Assembly: GCF_000276665.1 (NCBI RefSeq)
Contig: NW_004955502.1
Span: 4,764,681 to 4,828,680, forward strand
Source of the DNA: Chinchilla lanigera
Lineage: Eukaryota; Chordata; Mammalia; Rodentia; Chinchillidae
DNA length: 64,000 bases
Reading direction: 5' to 3'
In this document: positions 59,346 to 64,000 of the stretch, in pieces
Layout of the letters: each line of letters opens with the position of its first letter
Position numbering within the stretch: the first letter of the stretch is position 1
The notes under the pieces: generated by a model
Told to the model about the DNA's origin: nothing
The model's input: only the letters and a program-made list of their open reading frames with translations
Databases searched by the model: none
Program-made: the position numbers and the translations under genes

Positions 59346-61867
59346 GTCTAAGCAGTCTGAAAGGCACAAGAAAGTTACATGAAGAAGTTGCCCAAATACC
59401 GCTGGTTCTCACTCCTGCCTTCTGTCCCCCAGCATGTGCTGACGGCCACATGGAGTGTACCATATGATCAGCTGGCACAGGAAGGAAGACTAGGGCCTGG
59501 CTAATAGATGGTTCTGCATGTTACGTAGACACCACTCAAAACAGGACAGCTGCAGCATGATAGCCCTCTTCCAGGAATTCCTTAAAAGAGAGAGGTGGAG
59601 GGAAATCATCACCATGCACAGAGTTCTGGGCAATACACCCGGTCATACATTTTGCTTGGAAGAAAAAATGGCCATAGTATGCATGGAACTATATACTAAT
59701 ATATGGGCTGTTGTCGGTGGTCTGGCTAAATGGTAAAGGACTTGAAAGGAACATCACTGGAAAACCGGTGGCAAGGATATTTGAGGAAGAGTTATGCAGA
59801 CAGACCTCTCCACAGGGGTGAAGGGTGCAGAGATATTTGGGTTACATGTAAGAAATCAGCAAATGGTGACCTTAACAAAAGAAGTAAACAAGTGAATAGG
59901 GTGAACTGTTCTGTGGATAGAGCCAACGTTTCTCTTCAGCCACCCCTGTCATTACTCAATGGGCTGCTCATGGAGAAAGTGGCCATGTGGCAGGGATGGA
60001 AGTTATAAATGGGCTCAGCAGCACAGACCTCTCCCCAAAGCTGATCAGGTTACAGCCACTGCTGAATACCCAATATGCCAGCAGCAGAGACCAACTCCAA
60101 GTCCCTGATATGACATCATTCCCCAGGGTGGTCAGACTGTGACCTGGTGGTAGGTTGAATAAACTGGACAGCTTCCATCAGGGAAAGGGGGACAGTTTGT
60201 TTTTATTGACATAGACAGCTATTCTGAGTATGGATTTGCTTTCCTTTCATATAAGGCTTCTGACAAAATACCATCCGTGGACCTATAGAATGTCTCATTT
60301 ATCATCATGATTTTCCGGAAAGCATTGTGTCTTAGTTACTTTTCTCTCGTTGCTGGGACAAAATACTTGACGCCCAAAATGAAGGAAGGAAAGGTTTATT
60401 TCTCTTACAATTTGTGGAGGTTTCAGTCCATACTTGGTAGGTTACAAAGCAGAGTGGCACATGGCAGAGGGCTACAGCTCATGGCAGCAGAACACAGCAA
60501 AACAACAAACACAAACAGGGAGGAATGGCGGCAAGCAGCCTCGTCCTCTCTCTTACATATGCAAACTATCCACCCCAGGGCAGGTGTAGCTCTCACACCC
60601 ATAATCAATCAAACTCGAAAAGTCTGCCCCATGACTGCATGAGGCTTTGGAGGGACACACAGACACAAATCATAACACATTGCTTCTCACCAAGGAGCAC
60701 ACTCTAATGCCAAAGAATTGAGGCAATGGGCTCATGTTCATGGAAATCACTGGTCTTACCATGTTCCTCACCTTCAAGAAGCAGCTTGATTGATAGAAAA
60801 GTGGGATGACCTTTTGATGATGTAATTACAGCACCAGCTGGGTGGCCTGCCTTGCAGGGATTGGGGAAGGTTCTCCAGAAGGCTGCTCCTGCTTGGATCA
60901 GCATTCATCATATGGTATGTTTTCTCCCATAGCCAGGAATCCACAAGTAGAAGTGGGGGTGACACCATTCAATATCACCCCCAGTGACTCACTAGCAAAA
61001 GTTTTGCTTCCTGTTCCCATAGCCTCATGCTCTCCTGGCCTAGAAGTCTTTGTTCCAGAGTGGGTAAGACATTTACTAGGAGGAACAATAATGACTCTGT
61101 TTAACTGGAAGGTAAAACTTCCTCTTGGTCATGCTTCTGAGAAAACAAGGCAAAAAAAGGCCTTGCAATGTTGCAGAGAGTGATTGATCCAGAGTACCAA
61201 TGGGAAGTTGTGCTATTACTCCACAATGGAGGGAAGGAAGAATATTTTTGAAGTATAAGAGGTCCCTTAGGGGCCCTACTAGTATTATCCTGCCCTGTTA
61301 TTAAGATCAGTGTGAGCCTATAACAACTCAATGCAGGCAGTATGAGAAATGACCCAGAACCTTCAGAAATGAAGGAATGTGTCATCCCACCATGGAAAGA
61401 ACCAGGACTTGCTGAGGTGCTGGCTGAAGGTCAAGGGAATACAGAATGGGTAGTAGAAAAAGGTAGCTATAAACACCAGCTACACCCAGGCGATCAGTTA
61501 CAGAGCTAATAATAGCAATTGTCATAAGTATTTCCTACTTTGTTAATAGGCTTGTGCATAGATACCTATATTTTATTAAGCAGCTACCTTTGTTTTATTT
61601 CTTTGTAACATAATGGTGATAAACAATATCAATTTTAATTATTTCTTAAATCTATTTTATGATAGTTAAATTATGAAAGGTTAGGGATGAGTATCACACA
61701 AACATTTTCCCTTGTCTTCTGGGGGAGGAATTAAGTGTATTTCCACTTGTACACAGGGTAATTGTAAGGTGTAATTATGTTAGGTGTAATTATGAATTTC
61801 CTATTGTATTTGAGACTAAATATGGTTTAAGAAGATGTGTGTGCTTGTCAGGTTGACAAGGGGCAGA
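59346..61867 (+). pseudogene. ERVL pol remnant: RNase H, integrase and 3' end
   Basis: Decayed sense-strand ERVL provirus. The order is: pre-RNase H sequence ('aagttacatgaagaagttgc', 59386), RNase H C-terminal part (to about 59880), integrase zinc-binding region (about 59940-60090), integrase catalytic core (60170-61000), and the envelope-less 3' end leading to the LTR. The stretch IDIDSYS..YGFAF around 60205-60245 holds the first catalytic aspartate of integrase (60214-60216). The second one, normally in an SDQG context, is replaced by histidine (SHQG near 60686). Frameshifts and stops are scattered throughout (frames 59518-59736 and 59730-60008 are two registers of the same protein). A MaLR LTR interrupts it at 60328-60677. 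It is an old inactive copy; ERVL elements lack env. Confidence 0.88.
60328..60677 (-). mobile_element. MaLR solo LTR inside ERVL integrase
   Basis: Starts TGTCTTAGTTACTTTTCTC and ends AAATCATAACA, with perfect 5-bp duplications cattg at 60323-60327 and 60678-60682. Body blocks 'gaaaggtttatttctcttac', 'ggaggtttcagtccatactt' and 'tgactgcatgaggctttgga' match the LTR at 11190-11581. At 350 bp it is a complete solo LTR, younger than the ERVL copy it interrupts. Confidence 0.96.
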
Positions 61868-62346
61868 TTGTGATGGTTAATTGTGATATGTCAACTTGAG
61901 TGAACTAAGAGATGTCTAGCAGATTTATGGAGCAGTTCTGAGGATGATTGACATGCAGGCTGCAAAATGAGGGAGGAAGACTTACTCCAGATGTGGGTGA
62001 TATGGTGCAATAGGCTTATAGCCTGGGTAGGACAAAGGGAAGTCTTCCCTTTGCTCCTTCAGAGGGGCTCTGGTCGCAGCCATTGTCTTCAAACATTTCC
62101 TTCGGGGTTCCTTCAAATATAGACTCTTCAGCTCCAGTGCAGACCTTTTCTCTTTCTGACACAGAATCATGCACAGCTCAGCAGTGTGCTCCAGGCTGTC
62201 AACACTGACTGGACTTTTGGGCTCTCCAGCACACATGCAACCATTTAATACTCCCTCACCCCAGATTCTGTAGGTGGCCACTGTAAGCCTACTTACTAAA
62301 TCCTGTGATCCTCTAGTGTTCCTCCAGTGAACCCTAACTGATACAC
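61868..62346 (+). mobile_element. ERVL (MLT2-like) LTR
   Basis: Starts TGATGGTTAATTGTGATATG and ends near aaccctaactgatacac, the MLT2-type termini. It is preceded by purine-rich aaggggcag, a plausible polypurine tract, so this is the 3' LTR of the pol remnant. The interior includes 'taggcttatagcctgggtag' and 'gcagccattgtcttcaaaca'. Confidence 0.85.
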
Positions 62347-62515
62347 CTGTGCATGTGTACACATATGTTAAGCAGATATTTTTATATTCTCATTGTGTAA
62401 TTAATATATATTTATATATATGACCATATATACAAGCCATATAGTGTACGCTGATACACTTGTGCATATATACTATATACGTTAAGCAGATATCTGTGTT
62501 TATTTTGCTGTGTAA
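62338..62515 (+). repeat. 113-bp tandem duplication after the LTR
   Basis: ctgatacac at 62338-62346 and 62451-62459, each followed by a 'tgtgca...gttaagcagatat' block. AT-rich in between. Confidence 0.75.
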
Positions 62516-62770
62516 CATAAAATTGATTGATTTAATATTGGTAATTAAGTATTGTTAAAACTACATTATATTTAAGTTAGAGAATGTCAGAAGAGTAAGC
62601 TTTACCAAATAAAAAACCTCAGCTTCTTATTCTAGGAGAGAATGCATTTTTGCTTGTACATAGGATAGTTGTATCAGGTTAAGTGTAATTACAGACTTGC
62701 TATTGCATTTGGAGATAAAGCATGGTTTAAGGAGATGTGTCTAGTTGTAAGATTGACAAGCAGTGTACTG
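62450..62770 (+). mobile_element. Second ERVL 3' internal end
   Basis: Repeats, in diverged form, 61545-61867: 'cttgtgcatatatac', 'gctgtgtaacataa', 'tgcttgtacataggatagtt', 'agcatggtttaaggagatgt', 'gattgacaag'. So a second ERVL 3' end follows the first LTR directly. Confidence 0.8.
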
Positions 62771-64000
62771 TAACTGCTAATTATGGTGTGTCAACTTGAA
62801 TGGAGTAAGAAACAGCTTGATGATTAGTAATGCAAAGTTATACATGTATCCATAGATAATTGACATATAGGGCAGNNNNNNNNNNNNNNNNNNNNNNNNN
62901 NNNNNNNNNNNNNNNNNNNNNNNNNNNNNNNNNNNNNNNNNNNNNNNNNNNNNNNNNNNNNNNNNNNNNNNNNNNNNNNNNNNNNNNNNNNNNNNNNNNN
63001 NNNNNNNNNNNNNNNNNNNNNNNNNNNNNNNNNNNNNNNNNNNNNNNNNNNNNNNNNNNNNNNNNNNNNNNNNNNNNNNNNNNNNNNNNNNNNNNNNNNN
63101 NNNNNNNNNNNNNNNNNNNNNNNNNNNNNNNNNNNNNNNNNNNNNNNNNNNNNNNNNNNNNNNNNNNNNNNNNNNNNNNNNNNNNNNNNNNNNNNNNNNN
63201 NNNNNNNNNNNNNNNNNNNNNNNNNNNNNNNNNNNNNNNNNNNNNNNNNNNNNNNNNNNNNNNNNNNNNNNNNNNNNNNNNNNNNNNNNNNNNNNNNNNN
63301 NNNNNNNNNNNNNNNNNNNNNNNNNNNNNNNNNNNNNNNNNNNNNNNNNNNNNNNNNNNNNNNNNNNNNNNNNNNNNNNNNNNNNNNNNNNNNNNNNNNN
63401 NNNNNNNNNNNNNNNNNNNNNNNNNNNNNNNNNNNNNNNNNNNNNNNNNNNNNNNNNNNNNNNNNNNNNNNNNNNNNNNNNNNNNNNNNNNNNNNNNNNN
63501 NNNNNNNNNNNNNNNNNNNNNNNNCGTGCTGGCACAGACTTTCTAGATTCCACCACTCACCTTTGGGCCTTCCCAGTGCATATCCACGAAACAGGCCTAC
63601 ATGAGACATTGTTGTGGGCTCTGACCTCCAGTTGGATTCGTGGGAGGCATGTTATGAGCTGTAGGTCTTCAGCTGGACTCATGCAGGACTTTTCCATCAG
63701 ATCCAGGCCCTCAGCTGGATTCCTTGGTCTTTGAGTGGGAACAGATTTCCTGCACTCTTTTGTATATTACTCTTTGGATGACTATTATAAATAATCTTAT
63801 AAAATATGTGTCCTGTATTATATTGTTCTCCCCTTGCAAAAATAAGATCCAAACCATAACAAATGGGCTTGTAACCTGGATGGGTTAAAAAGGAAAAGAA
63901 GAAGGAGCTGTCTGCATTTGTGAAGAGCTCCAGTCTTCACCGTAGCCTTTGAACATTTGTCTCTAGTTCCTCAGTCCTCTGAGTCAGAGTTGCACCACTG
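62771..64000 (+). mobile_element. Second ERVL LTR, interrupted, runs off window
   Basis: Begins 'aactgctaattatggtgtgt/caacttgaatgg', parallel to the first LTR start. After the gap, 63866-64000 matches the first LTR interior ('gggcttgtaacctggatggg', 'caccgtagcctttgaacatt'). Between them, 63525-63865 is different LTR-like sequence ending ccaaaccataaca, probably another LTR inserted here, with its start hidden in the gap. Confidence 0.6.
62876..63524. other. Assembly gap (649 N)
   Basis: Run of N within the ERVL LTR region. Open frames spanning it are artefacts. Confidence 1.

Noticed and set aside
62777..63609. Minus- and plus-strand open frames of 228-261 codons
   Set aside because: They are open only because they run through 649 N bases; the flanking sequence is ERVL LTR.

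Overview
This is a mammalian nuclear genome window, almost certainly from a rodent outside the mouse/rat family. The evidence is the repeat content. There are tRNA-derived ID SINEs with clean target-site duplications, 7SL-derived B1 SINEs carrying the rodent internal duplication, B1+ID composite SINEs, MaLR and ERVL LTR elements, old MIR SINEs, and several ages of L1. The composite SINEs and the ID variant point to the squirrel-related or beaver/pocket-mouse side of the tree. That is inference from memory of SINE families, not a species call. I found no host protein-coding exon, no structural RNA gene, no CpG island and no CRISPR-like array. Nearly all open frames are short chance frames or decayed transposon frames, so the window reads as intergenic or deep-intronic DNA.

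Layout. 1-10.7 kb: mostly unique AT-rich DNA with scattered MIR, ID, B1, a B1+ID composite, a forward MaLR LTR (about 1.96-2.36 kb), a decayed reverse LTR (6.5-6.8 kb) and an old L1 tail. 10.7-13.6 kb: a reverse-strand MaLR cluster of LTR, internal region and LTR. 13.8-23.7 kb: a block of minus-strand L1 elements. Two carry ORF1 joined to a truncated ORF2 (a half-L1 layout). One of these was hit by a younger L1 and by a 355-bp solo LTR. 24.2-36.6 kb: old plus-strand L1 pieces, a small ERVL-like piece, B1s, an ID and a MaLR LTR. 36.6-45.9 kb: mainly unique sequence with MIRs, an ID, a B1+ID composite and the longest gap-free ATG-initiated open frame (161 codons, no recognised family). 45.9-47.9 kb: minus-strand old L1 with a SINE, an ID and an assembly gap. 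48.0-59.2 kb: unique sequence, a hAT/MER5-like fossil, a GAAA microsatellite, two IDs, another minus-strand L1 and a diverged 250-bp local duplication. 59.2-64.0 kb: a decayed ERVL provirus cluster (RNase H and integrase region, 3' ends and LTRs) with a MaLR LTR inserted inside integrase and a 649-bp assembly gap.

The history is one of nested and rearranged retroelements. The most informative observations are a 101-bp perfect inverted repeat bridging two L1s (one arm flanked by 13-bp direct repeats), differently deleted half-L1 copies, insertions dated relative to each other by target-site duplications, and an ERVL cluster whose segments are out of order and repeated. I found nothing I would call a new functional system.
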